From Anastrepha obliqua (lineage: Eukaryota > Arthropoda > Insecta > Diptera > Tephritidae), in contig NC_072895.1 of the NCBI RefSeq assembly GCF_027943255.1, positions 28,866,001-28,930,000 of the forward strand: a stretch of DNA of 64,000 nt, written 5' to 3'. The position numbers were made by a program, and so were the translations under genes. This document shows, piece by piece, positions 45,405 through 55,409 of this stretch. The notes beneath the pieces were generated by a model. It saw nothing but the letters and a program-made list of their open reading frames with translations, was not told where the DNA came from and did not search any database. Each line of letters begins with the position of its first letter. The first letter of the stretch is position 1.

Positions 45405-46189
45405 AATATAATTTAGTATGAATTAAAAGCCGGTAACATCTCTAGAAAGCAAACCAAAACAAGAAGTGCATTTTGTTTAGATCTGCACTTCATGAGAATT
45501 TTTGTTACTAATTTCAAAACCTTATAAACTAAATGACTACCTAACTGTAGCAGCCAGCATCCGCTTTGACAATTTGGACAGCAGGTTGACGGGTTGACTA
45601 TGGTGATTAGCTGATCCACTTTAGTCGATTAAAGGCAATTGGCAAAGGGCTGGCTTTCAGCTGACATTTTGTGGCTACAATAAAATAATTTTTTTAGTGA
45701 AATCTTTTACTTTGTTGTATTTGTGAAGCAACTCGTTGAAGCTCATTGTTACAAGCAAAAAAAAACAACTTCTTTCTAAATTATTGATAATTTGCAGGGT
45801 TTCTTGTGTAAATCGAATATTACTCGCTTGTTATTTGCCTGCTGTGGCTTGTAAACAAATAAAAAGTCATTAAGTAATCAGAAAAGCCACCCTGAGACTT
45901 CAAACCGTCGGAGAAAAAAAAGAAATTAATTTAATTATTTTGCCGCTGTAAAAATAACCGACGGCAAGAAACGCATCGCAGTTCTGACAGCAGGTGCCCG
46001 TCAGCCTATTACCCGCTGTAATTCTGTTCAAGCGGTAAATCCAATGTTGCTTATAACTTGGCAGCACTGCATTATTTTTGCTTTGACATTTCGCAAAGAC
46101 AAATATTTTAAAGCAATTTTTTATGATAAAAAATTGGAAAATACCTCTAAATCTCTATAAAGGCGCAATTGATGTTTAATTTGGTAAGA
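45405..46189. other. Unannotated AT-rich interval
   Basis: No gene, transposon end or repeat is recognised. Confidence 0.45.
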
Positions 46190-46310
46190 AAGTCGACTAA
46201 AAATATAAAAAAATATTCCCACTTATACTTGGAAGCACTGCCCTAAGCAACTGTTATTGCTTTCGATACAAATTTCGCGCTTGGTGTAAATTTGCTAAAA
46301 AAAAAAAAGA
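46190..46310 (+). repeat. Single unit of the 115-bp repeat
   Basis: Contains CACTTATACTTGGAAGCACT, then CTAAGCAACTGTTATTGCTT and TTCGCGCTTGGTGTAAATTT. It is the same unit as the array at 47590-48150, but separated from it by the inverted-repeat element at 46341-47584. Confidence 0.85.
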
Positions 46311-46661
46311 AAGTGTGTGGTAGTTCACGGAACCCGCACGATTGAAGTGAAACTTCTTTTATCAACAAATCAATAATTTAACTATTATTTCAATATAATG
46401 CATGCAGAAGTCATGGAAAGCATGGAATGGAATTTTATTAAACAGAATTATTTATTTATTTTAATATAAAAAGAAATGAATTTATTGTACTCAATTACAT
46501 TTGGTTCTCGGCATTGTCATTATCATTATTGGATTCGTTTTCCAAAAATGAAACAAGGGCTTTATGGTAACTGAAATACGTAAAAAATGATCTACATTCT
46601 AATCTATCAAGGTATCGATGAAATACTGCATCAATGGTAGTTCCGCATCTTGTTGTTGGTA

Positions 46662-46802
46662 CTACAAATTATCACTTATCGTACAACCGGAGGATTCACT
46701 GTCACGGTGTTCAACAGTAGCTCTTAATTTTTTACGCTCCAAATACTCACGTTGCCGTTCAGCACCTGTTTTCGGTTTCCGTTTTTGTTGATTTGATGCC
46801 AT
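46662..46802 (-). CDS. Small basic ORF, 46 codons, possibly frameshifted
   Basis: ATG at 46802 on the minus strand opens a short frame containing KRKPKTGAERQREYLERKKL, a strongly basic, probably helical block, then VEHRDSESSGCTISDNL and a stop. From about 46660 a second frame stays open for about 60 codons to 46485 (AVFHRYLDRLE, YHKALVSFLENES, acidic/Asn-rich end NESNNDNDNAENQM). Together they would make a protein of roughly 105 residues if a frameshift or splice joined them. I recall ERQREYRERK-type blocks in several transposon-associated insect proteins, but I cannot name the family. It lies in the 46341-47584 element. Confidence 0.4.
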   Translation of the reverse strand: MASNQQKRKPKTGAERQREYLERKKLRATVEHRDSESSGCTISDNL

Positions 46803-47010
46803 ATTTAACAGAAATCAATCAACAAAACAAAATATGTTTGTAAGATTTGCTCAAAACTACACACACACTCTATGACGCGTCTCGCGTTACTAATAATATT
46901 GTGTTTGGGATAACTGTCAACTGTTTCCACCGAAATGCGTTCGCAAAGTGTATGGTCTTTGGTATGGTAAACAGATTTATGATACATTATTTTGCGGCGA
47001 CAGCACAGCG

Positions 47011-47092
47011 CGATAGCCCAGCGGCTAGCAATGTGGGCTTCCGATCCGAAATCCTTGGTTCGAATCACAAGAAAATTTTTTTTTTTTTTTTT
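47011..47092 (+). mobile_element. Second tRNA-like segment with T tail
   Basis: TAGCCCAGCGGCTAGC (A-box-like, 47014) and GGTTCGAATCAC (B box, 47057-47068) have normal tRNA spacing, and a run of sixteen T starts about ten bases later. The acceptor stem does not pair, so it is not a tRNA gene. It is a tRNA-derived SINE head or a retropseudogene from a different tRNA than the main SINE family. Confidence 0.6.
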
Positions 47093-47127
47093 ATACATTT
47101 ATTTCATTTTGTTTTATTATGATATGT

Positions 47128-47308
47128 TTATGAGCAGATTTTTTTCATGGCAGAAATACACTCGGAGGTTTGCCATTGCCTGCCGAGGGGCGACCGCTAT
47201 TAGAAAAATGTTTTCATTAATTTTGCTTTCACCGAGATTCGAACCAACGACCTCTCTGTGAATTCCGAATGGTGATCACGCACCAACCCACTCGGCTACG
47301 GCGGCCGT
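47128..47308 (-). mobile_element. tRNA-derived SINE, 5' half
   Basis: Minus strand: head GCCGCCGTAGCCGAGTGGGT, then CACCATTCGGAATTCACAGA and the B box GGTTCGAATCTCGG. It continues through the TCTAATAGCGGTCGCCCCTC body to the conserved AAAAAAATCTGCTCATAAAC near 47128. The 3' third is absent, and it lies next to the tRNA-like segment at 47011-47092. Confidence 0.85.
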
Positions 47309-47589
47309 CAATCAAATGTCATATTTACAAATTACATTCGATAAGAATGCAATAATAAACGACCGCATTACATTCACGACGACACGCCACGCCAGTCTTT
47401 TAACAGATGGCGCTGGCATAGCGTGAGTTTTACGTAGTTTAGCGTAGTTTTACTCCTCACAGCGTTTCATCCACGCCACGCTTTTAACAGATGGCGCTGG
47501 CGTAGCGTCACATATCGATGAAACGCTATGGTTTTACTCCTCACAGCGTTTCATCCTTCGAGACAAAAGAAGTTTCACTTCAATAATAC

Positions 47590-48150
47590 AAAAAATACAA
47601 TAAAAAATATTCCTACTTATACTTGGAAGCACTGACCTAAGCACCTGTTATTGCTTTCGATACAAATTTCGTGCTTGGCGTAAATTTGCTAAAAAAAATA
47701 CAAATAATACAATAAAAGAAAATATTCTCACTTATGCTTGGAAGCACTGACCTAAGCAACTGTTCTTGCTTGCGATACGAATTTCTCGCTTGGCGCAAAT
47801 TGGCTAAAAAATATTACAAAAAATACAATAAAAAATATTCCTACTTAGACTTGGAAGCACTGGCCTAAGCAACTGTTATCGGTTTCAATACAGATTTTTG
47901 CTTGGCGTTAATTTGCAAAAAAAAAAAAAATACTAAAAAATATATTTAAAAAAATATTCCCACTTATACTTGGAAGCACTGGCCTAAGCAACTGTTATTG
48001 CTTTCCATACAAATTTCTCGCTTGGCTGAAATTTGTTAAGAAATATTACAAAAAGTACAATAAAAAACAGATTCCCACTTATGCTTGGAAACACTGGCCA
48101 ACTTAGCAACTGCTATTGCTTTCAATACAAATTTTTTGCTTGGCCTGCCG
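47590..48150 (+). repeat. 115-bp tandem array, five units
   Basis: CTTGGAAGCACTG (one variant CTTGGAAACACTG) recurs at 47622, 47737, 47850, 47969 and 48084, that is 113-119 bp apart. Each unit continues with CTAAGCAACTGTTATTGCTT and a TTGCTTGGC.TAAATTTG block, separated by A-rich spacers (AAAATACAATAAAAAATATT). A sixth unit lies at 46190-46310. Confidence 0.92.
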
Positions 48151-48154
48151 AGAA

Positions 48155-50665
48155 GTGGGAAATCGAAGGCAGTTAGTCTCTCACTCGATTGCTTATTTTT
48201 TAGAGCAAATCTGGTAACGCTGTCATGCAACAAGTGAACAAACGAAATGATTACTACAATAGTTATTGCTGACTTTTACATTGTTGTTATTTTTGTTGTT
48301 GTTGTTAATATTGTTGCTGCCGCCGTTGCCAGTGTAGAGCTAATAGTTTGCTGCTTTTGCTATGATTTGCTGTTTGCTGATCGCTACTACCTTTTGTTGT
48401 TACTGCCATTGCTGTCATTATTTTTGTTTTTGTTCGCACAAGTACTGGTTGAGTCGGTCGGTTGGTCGATTGGTCGATTGGTCGATTCGTCGGTCGATCG
48501 TGCTGGTGAGCTGGAGAGCTGCTTACTTGTTTGATCGGCTGACAGCAGTTAATTTTTCTTTATCTCTTTGCTTCTTGTTTTATTTCATTTTTTAATGCCT
48601 ACATTGCTTTCGTTATGCATATCTACGTATGTATGTATATATGTATGCATTTAGCTATGTATAGGAATGTATGTATGTACGTATGTACGAGTATGCGAAA
48701 AGACCTCTCGCAGCCGGTGGTGGATTACACGACCAGACTTGGATGCCAGTCATCAGTCGAAGCTCAGCTTGGAATACAGTCACTGCTGCTGCTGCTGCTT
48801 TGCTGCCTTTGTCGTGTTTATTTGCAGGTTTTAGTTGAGTTTTAGTTCGCGGCTATTCGAATGGTGAGTAAGACGTGTTCGTTTGTTCAATCGTTCGTTA
48901 GCTCGATTGCCGTCTTGAACCTGTGATTTGTTATATACCAGCCGTTTATTGCGCTTAGCTGTGTTTTTGCTGCTATTTTTTGGAGCTGCGTGAATCAAAT
49001 GTTTGCAATATAAAGACGGCGAGAGTGATCGCTGGGACAACGAAGGTGGTGTCAGCAGTAAAGGAGTTTTCTCAAAATCACAATTTTTCTAAACATAAAA
49101 TTTTTGAGGAATTTTCGGAGTTACAATTTTTGCTACGCCGAGAGATTTATGTGAGTGTGCGTGTGCTTGTATTGAAAAATAAACCTTACAGTCAGCTTGA
49201 AAGGTTGTGTAAAAATATGAGAAACAATAGAAAAACTGCATTTAATTGTGAGAACAAATTTGCTGAGTTGAAAAAGAAATTTTTTTTTCCAAACTACCAA
49301 CAGCACAAACGGTGCGCTACCCGGTGAATTTGTAGTGAATCAAATTTGTGTGCGCCTGTGTGTGTGTGTACATAAAAGTATATACTTATGCACATAAATC
49401 AGTATATATAGAGATATATTATATTATGTGCATATTCACTTTTAGAAAGACCGTGAAACTCAGCTCCGTTCAGCGCAGCTACCATAAAAGCCAAATTCCA
49501 ACTATTGCTGCTTTCGGTTTTTCCTTTTATTTTATTTTTTTGTGTTTTTATTATTTTTTTTTTTGCAACTGACCACCTGTTGCTAAATTTGCGCGCACAC
49601 ACACATGCGCAAGACATGTCCACCAAACTATGCATATATGTACATACGTACAAGTGTATGTGTGCATAGGTACAGATGCATCTGTGTATATTTATAGACT
49701 TATTTCACTTGCATATTGGTTACCACTTCAAAGTGGCTTCCTAGCTGACGTACGAAATGGCTGCTACCTGTTGCCAGCCGATCCGACAACCAAATACCAA
49801 GCATTCTTTTACCTATCCTCCGTTTTTCTCATACTTGCACGCATACATACATACATACATGCATATGCACATACTTATGCGTGCACAAACATCTGTGCGT
49901 ATACGAAAAATTACAACTATTGTACAACACCAACCAACAAACAATCAAAAATAAAGCAACTATTGGAAAGTCCCATTTGAAATTTGCTTGAAGAGAGCAA
50001 CAAAATTGATATGCCTACCTATAACACAACTGTAGACCGACAGACCCATAGAAGAGAAGTAATAAAATGAGCAAACAAAAAAAAAAAACAAAAAACAAGC
50101 AAAAACAAACAAACCAACAAAAATTTGAAAATAAAAACAGCTGCTCACTCCTCTATCATTGCAGCAGCAAAATTGTTTCGTCGTTGTCCTAACGGCTTTG
50201 CGCGAATGTGAAGATGGAAGGCGGCGAGAGCGGCGAATTTTAACCTGAAAATCCTGTTACCACTAATTGAGTGGCCCAGCTTCCGCTCATGGACAGGTCT
50301 CAGTGACGATTTATTACATGCATTGGCTTTTGTACATACACACATACATGTATACATATGTACATATGTTCCCTATGTACATATAATAGTTTTATGAATG
50401 CGTTTTTCTAGAACGATTTTAGTGCTTCTCCACTTTTATAACCTCTTCATATCCATTGGTGGGCATCTCGCGCTGATTTCACGTTGTAATAGACTTTCTT
50501 ATGCATATTTGAGTACAAATTTCGTATGCCTGCATGCATATAAATATATGTAAATACATACATACATACATATATAAAGTGCAGTCCAACTAAAAGTTTA
50601 TATTTAAACACAAAATAAAATTAACAAAATATTATTTCCGACATATTATTTTAATATAAATGGAT
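48155..50665. other. Microsatellite-rich, apparently unique interval
   Basis: GTTG/GGTCGATT repeats lie at 48447-48502, GTAT tracts at 48628-48690, (CTG)n at 48783-48798, (GT)n at 49360-49372, CATA at 49845-49868 and 50557-50573. A 115-codon Lys-rich frame at 48980-49327 has a TATAAAG just upstream (49009), but no domain is recognised and the spacing to an initiator is poor. I call no gene. Confidence 0.45.
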
Positions 50666-50669
50666 TTTT

Positions 50670-50780
50670 GCGTGATTATCATTCGCTTAGCCACTGTGGT
50701 CACCAAACAGCAAACGATAGAAGAAGTATTTTCTAATAGCGCTCGCACCTCGGCAGACAACGGCAAGTCTTCACATAAAA
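50670..50780 (+). mobile_element. Possible SINE fragment
   Basis: TTTTCTAATAGCGCTCGCAC, CTCGGCAGACAACGGCAAG and TCTTCACATAAAA match the centre of the SINE family. A short head-like stretch with TTAGCCACTGTGGTCACC precedes it. Only about 60 bp is clear. Confidence 0.5.
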
Positions 50781-50984
50781 AAAATTGTGTATAAAAGAAA
50801 AAGCATGACACCTCAACGAAAAAAAATGCCAAAAATCAACGGTATTTTGTAGTCACTTGAAACTTGCACTTTGTTATACTGAAATTCAAAATACTAAAAT
50901 CTAAAATTATTAAAAAAATTCAAATTGCATACCCAGACAAATTCTAGGACTTCTAAATTTAAAGATTGTAGCCTCTGTGTGAAG

Positions 50985-51560
50985 GTGACCAGCTATGTTT
51001 CACTTCCGTACAACCAAACTGACTTCGCATATGAACTGAAATTCGCAGTTTAGAGCGCCTAAAGATTTACGACCTCCCCCATACTGCATGCATTCGCCCA
51101 AACGGGACACTTGTTTTTTTTAGCCTGCAGTTGGTATCTTCATCTGCTCCACCGTCTGCCATGATAGTGCATTCCAGCGTGACTAGTCTGTCCGCCTTCA
51201 CTTGCATGACAGTGTATTTGCTTGAGCGGAGATAGATGTCATCTCCGAAGTTCAGGTGCTCAAGGTGTCTGTGATGCTCCATACAATGCCTCTTTGTGTT
51301 TGATCAATTGGCTCATGACGTCGTCTAGGACGATGGCGAAGAGAACGAGCGGCAGGGGACAACGTTGCCGTACGCCTGTTGGCTTAGTTAACACAGTTTC
51401 GATGAGGGTGAAATCCAGCTTGTTCGTCTTTAAGGAGCGTTCGATACATTGGCGTTTAGTTTGTATGATCGTGGATATAATTTGGTAGATGGCGTTAAGC
51501 AGGGCTATTCCTCACCGCAGTCACGCAAATCGGCTTTCTTGGGCAGCTTAACGATGATGA
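50985..51560 (-). pseudogene. RTE-like LINE RT fragment, family Q
   Basis: The minus strand reads EEPCLTPSTKLYPRS-like and YGNVVPCRS-like residues in broken frames (corresponding to GVRQGCPLSP). It continues with HRHLEHLNFGDDIYLRSSKY (FGDDI active-site box near 51240), MQVKADRLVTLE, GRMHAVWG and KLRISVHMRSQFGCTEVKHS. FGDDI is shared with the copy at 16691-17545. The C-terminal SRGRGRP end is missing, and the segment between the RT palm and GADED is shortened. Confidence 0.75.
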
Positions 51561-51581
51561 TAGAAAAATACACATCTTCTG

Positions 51582-51897
51582 GCGACCGCTGTAGTCGAAT
51601 ACGCTTGGGCGCGACTACCATTCAGAAGTGCACAAGTTCGGCAGCCCGAGCACGAAATACCAAATGATAGAAAAAGTTGTTTCTAATAAGGGTCGCTCCT
51701 CGGCAGACAACGGCATCCTCAAGTGTATTTCTGCCACGAAAAAAGATCCTCATGAAAAACTATGCCATTCGAAAGCGGCATAAAAAATTTTAGGTCCCTC
51801 AATCATGGATAAACATGAAGACATACACCACAAATAGGAGGAGGAGCTCGGCCAACATGGGGAAAACGCCAATTATATGCATGCAGCCGTTGAAAAA
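51582..51897 (+). mobile_element. tRNA-derived SINE, near full-length, diverged
   Basis: Head GCGACCGCTGTAGTCGAATA, then GACTACCATTCAGAAGTGCA. The B box is lost (CGAAATACC). Body TTTCTAATAAGGGTCGCTCC and TCGGCAGACAACGGCATCC, tail CACAAATAGGAGGAGGAGCT, CGGCCAA and the end ACGCCAATTATA. It directly follows the RTE fragment at 50985-51560. Confidence 0.83.
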
Positions 51898-52099
51898 TAC
51901 TCAAGAACGATACACACTCCTCTACGTTTGAGATTTTTTTCAATAAAATCACAATAAATGTTTTGCATGTTAGGTTTTATTTAAAATATTTAAAGTGTTT
52001 TCAATCTGTACGAGTCTTTTTTATCTAAGAAAAACCTAATTTTTTCGAAAACCTGTCGAGAAAAATACTTAAGAACGAAGCAAATTAATAGTCAAGTCA

Positions 52100-52960
52100 T
52101 AAAAAATGCAGGCAAAAGGGAAAATTTTACATTAATATTTTGGTAAAAATCCTTTTCGATTTATTACTGCTGCACAGCGGCTTTGCATTGAGATTATTAA
52201 CGTTCAACATCAATGGATTCCCATGCTGTGTTGACTTTTTCAAACAACTGATCCGAATTTGTGAAATTCTGCGTACTGAACGGTGATCGAATTGTCTTCG
52301 AAAAACTTTTTTGCAACACGTGAAGGGTGCTTTGGATCATTGGCTTGTTGCAATTTCCAAATCACCGATAAATTCTTTTCCGCATAAGGTGGCATTACAT
52401 TTTGAAGTAGCTGAACATTTTGAAGTATCCATATTAACTTCCAGCTTACCTACGATAAATTCACCTGATATCGTTCCATGAAAAGCAGCCCAACCCCATT
52501 ATTAAGGTTCTCCCTTGCTTTATGATTGAACCTCACCCAGCTATTTTCATTTCATCGCGGAATAAAATATAACGCCACTGATTTTGAGTCCAAGAAATCT
52601 GCTCCCGAACAAACTCAATTTGGCGCTGTCGTTGCGATGCTGTTACCAAAGGTGTGAAAAGCCCTGCTTCTGCCAATCGAAGCGCAACTGTTCTTTTCCT
52701 TAATGACTTTTCCAGGTTAAAAAAAAATTCTCAATAGATGTTAGAATCACTCTTCCTAGCATCCTGTTTTGTCAATCTAACGAACATCTTTTCAATCTGG
52801 CTGGTAATATTGCGCACTTTCTTTTTCTGAAAACGTTTTCTGCTGTTTTATACTCAGAAAAATATTCCAAGGCATTAAAACCCATCGCTATTGAAACGTT
52901 TAATTATGTAGAAATTCTTGTGTTGAATTCGGTGTTTTGCAACTCTATGATTGCTTTTTG
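52100..52960 (-). pseudogene. Tc1-like transposase relic
   Basis: Minus strand: LRLAEAGLFTPLVTASQRQR, QIEFVREQISWTQNQWRYIL and FRDEMKIAG, which includes the first catalytic site (about 52545-52680). After decay come MPPYAEKNLSVIWKLQQANDP and KHPSRVAKKFFEDNS (about 52290-52400), where the usual QQDNDPKH has lost its Asp (QQAND). The SPDLNPIEN end is not recognisable. A direct repeat AAAAATACT.AAGAACGA occurs at 51893 and 52059, outside the coding part. Confidence 0.75.
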
Positions 52961-52972
52961 TAGAGCTGGGGG

Positions 52973-53198
52973 CAAGGCGAATTTATTACAGGTGACAGCA
53001 AACACATATAAGTAAAACCCTATATGTATTTGTTGTTGCGTTTGGTCCAACCATCACGTCAAAATCAGCAAGCAAATGTAAACATACGAATGTAAACATA
53101 CCAATACATACAAACAAAGCATATCATTTTGACGTAAGCCATACCTACGGTGAAAAATTCAGCTGGGTGAATGCTGTCACCTTAATAAATCCACCTTG
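52973..53198. mobile_element. hAT-type MITE, 226 bp
   Basis: GCTGGGGG at 52965-52972 and at 53199-53206 is a perfect 8-bp target duplication. The inverted ends are CAAGGCGAATTTATTACAGG (left) and, reverse-complemented, CAAGGTGGATTTATTAAGGT (right), both followed by GACAGCA. No coding capacity. Eight-base duplications are typical of hAT elements (P elements also make 8 bp, but their ends differ). Confidence 0.9.
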
Positions 53199-53209
53199 GC
53201 TGGGGGTTA

Positions 53210-53775
53210 AATTTTTCCTCTGAACATTATTGAAACGTTTCAATTAAAGTGTTTACTTTATGTTTAGGAATACTCCAGATACTTTAGTTTTACTTAATTA
53301 CCAGTCAAGGCGCATTCATTAAAGGTGGCGGCACTAGACCAACAACAATGTTTTGTACGCCTGATTGTCAAAGCAAAGTATTGGCAAAGTGAAAACAAAG
53401 TATGAATTCGCCTTGTTTCATTCTGTGTTGACAGCCACATGGACACGGCGAAAGAAAAAGAAAAACAAATCAGCTGATTTATCAATACTCCCTTTAGTAT
53501 ATTCACCTTGTTACCAGTTAAAATTTAAAACAGAAAACAATTCACAAACATTTGGACGAAGATCGAATCGTTCTTAATTATATTTCTCTGAATAATATCA
53601 GTGCTCCTAAATGTTCCTAAAAAGCTATGCGAACCCTTCAACGGAAGTAGATAAATGAACGCATTTCAATGAATGTAATCACAGCAAATATGTTCAAGCG
53701 CAAAAAGTACCATTACGATTACTACAATAGATAAAAATCTCCAAGAACAATTTCCGGAATTCTTGCATCGGAAAT
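53210..53775. other. Unannotated interval
   Basis: No gene or transposon is recognised. Short overlapping frames at 53294-53577 lack motifs. Confidence 0.45.
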
Positions 53776-53779
53776 GTTT

Positions 53780-54212
53780 TGTCTTGGTATTGGTAATGGT
53801 AATGGTTGTACCGGTTAGGCTAAGGCCTTTACGCACTGCGATCAGATTGATCTATTGTGCGCCCCTAAATAGTTAATTATAATTATTTAGTATAGCAAGG
53901 GATCAAACCAGCAGATTTTGCTTTGTTGGCATTGAAGTTCAAAAACGGAGTGATTAAGGCCGCTTGTGCTGTTCCAGTGTTGCCTGATTTTAGCTTGGAT
54001 CCATTTTTTGGTTTCCTGTTTTATATTATTTTTATTAAAGCCGAAAAATGGGGTTGGCCTAATAAATAGCCCTTCTGCCCCTTTCTTCTGGTGCTTTTGG
54101 CATAAAAGTCTGCCTTCTCGTTGTCTTCGTGTTCCTCATGTCCTGGTACCCAAATCAGTGAGACCTGATTATGATTGGCCAGTATGTTGAGTGCATTTGT
54201 CTTAGTTGAAAT
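53780..54212 (-). pseudogene. LINE RNase H fragment
   Basis: Minus strand: ALNILANHNQVSLIWVPGHE, DNEKADFYAKSTRRKGQ and GQPHFSALIKII (54210-54040), a typical RNase H end (WVPGH...G/DNE.AD..A). It then decays towards a GGTAAT-type repeat (53783-53806, plus strand), which may be the LINE tail. Its 5' side is cut by the mariner at 54215; no continuation was found beyond that mariner. Confidence 0.72.
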
Positions 54213-54214
54213 TA

Positions 54215-55403
54215 TTGGTTGGGGAATAAGTTCGTAGCGTACAACCTCTTCCCACCTCTCGAGCAATTCGTTGATGCTGTTCCGCTAAAAATCGCCTGGT
54301 CTGGTGTCAAAGAAATTGTTGAGCCAGTTTTAAGGATCTCTTTATTATCGAAGGTAACGCCCTTCATATAGAGTGATAGCGAGCGGAAAAGATGTTAATC
54401 GGTCGGTGCTAGGTCCTGAGAATACGGCGGATGCTGACGGACCTCTCGTTCGAGCTCTTAAAATGCGGTTTTGACCGCTTGTGCAACATGTGGCCTAGCG
54501 TTGTCGTGAAGGAGTATGGTTTGACCATATCGATCAGGTCTTTTCAGTCGAATAGCTTCATTCACCCGGTGTAGTTGGGCAATGTAGAGCTCCTTGTTGA
54601 CCGTGGCATTCTTTTCGAGCATGCACCAGCTCACCATGCCCTCCCAGACTCATTCAACGCGTATCATGATCTTCTTTGGATGAAGATCCGGCTTCACTTT
54701 CGGCTTTGGTGTATCTCCTGAACAGCAGGTGTATCTCCTGCGGGCAGGATTACCACGAAATTTAAGAAAAGAGATTTTGTCATCCTCAGAATATCCCTCG
54801 AACGCCTCCTATCCAAACGTGGCCAGAAGGACTTCGCGCCCTTACATGTTCGTGTACTTGTCCAGCGCTGGCTGAGTTGGTGCAAAACCCATCTTTCCAG
54901 GAGTAGAGCGCAGATTGTCAAGGGGATCCCGATCCTCTCCTTTCGCTGGCACACCACCTCACAGGTCCTTTTCTGGCCAACTCGTCGGCTTCGCAGAATC
55001 GTTTTATGATCGCGGTTCATTTCTTCCGCCAATACACGACTGGTTTGGCGACCATTCCTCCGCTCCTTCGAAAGTGATTTGAGACGTTCTTTATCCAATC
55101 CAGAAGCTCTTCCGCTGTGGGACGTGTCATTGACGTCAAAGTTGCCATATGTGAGCTTTGCAAGCCATTTCAGTGCTGAAGACTCGCCTTTGACACCTTA
55201 TCCATATACGTCGCAAATGTCCCGTGCCTCGACGAAAAGCAAAGACTAATAAAAAATTAAATGACTCAAAAATACAATTAAAATAGTTTTGTAGACCAGA
55301 AAGAGTTCTATGGAATGAATACCTTCCCTTTGTCAAACAGCAAACCAATCGTTGTAAAATAAAAGCAAATATAAAAACGCTATAAACTTATTCCCCAACC
55401 CAA
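54215..55403 (-). mobile_element. mariner with LINE sequence replacing its middle
   Basis: The ends are TTGGTTGGGGAATAAGTTCG (left) and, reverse-complemented, TTGGGTTGGGGAATAAGTTT (right), with TA at 54213-54214 and 55404-55405. On the minus strand the transposase gives the HTH (GRQTSRVLAEEMNRDHKTIL), then a LINE segment, then GDTP and, in broken frames, the DLHPKKI...WEGM, CSKRMPRST-like, GQTILLHDNA-like and final ERWEEVV regions. About 90 codons around the first catalytic Asp are missing and LINE sequence takes their place. Same family as the copy at 24457. Confidence 0.87.
54739..54993 (-). pseudogene. LINE C-terminal segment inside the mariner
   Basis: In the same frame and orientation as the mariner HTH it reads KERIGIPLTICALLLERW, STRTCKGAKSFWPRLDRRRS and RDILRMTKSLFLN. 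It is a piece of the same LINE family as 57700-58456 and 61480-62220. The junction on the downstream side holds a duplicated CAGGAGATACACC (minus strand, near 54715-54745). The result is a 134-codon chimeric open frame. Confidence 0.8.
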
Positions 55404-55409
55404 TAGTTA

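Larger units (their letters stand above)
46341..47584. mobile_element. 1.24-kb element with perfect 20-bp inverted repeats
   Basis: ATTGAAGTGAAACTTCTTTT at 46341-46360 is matched by its exact reverse complement at 47565-47584. No target duplication is evident, so the superfamily is open. The inside holds a small basic ORF (46662-46802), a tRNA-like segment, a truncated SINE and, near the right end, two direct duplications: ACAGATGGCGCTGGC.TAGCG (47404, 47489) and CTCCTCACAGCGTTTCATCC (47453, 47537). Confidence 0.8.

Noticed and set aside
47011..47070. A functional tRNA gene
   Set aside because: A and B boxes are present, but the acceptor stem does not pair and the discriminator region is missing.
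48980..49327. A 115-codon Lys-rich frame with TATAAAG upstream
   Set aside because: The TATA-to-initiator spacing is about 45 bp instead of about 30, no domain is recognised, and the composition is that of the A-rich background.
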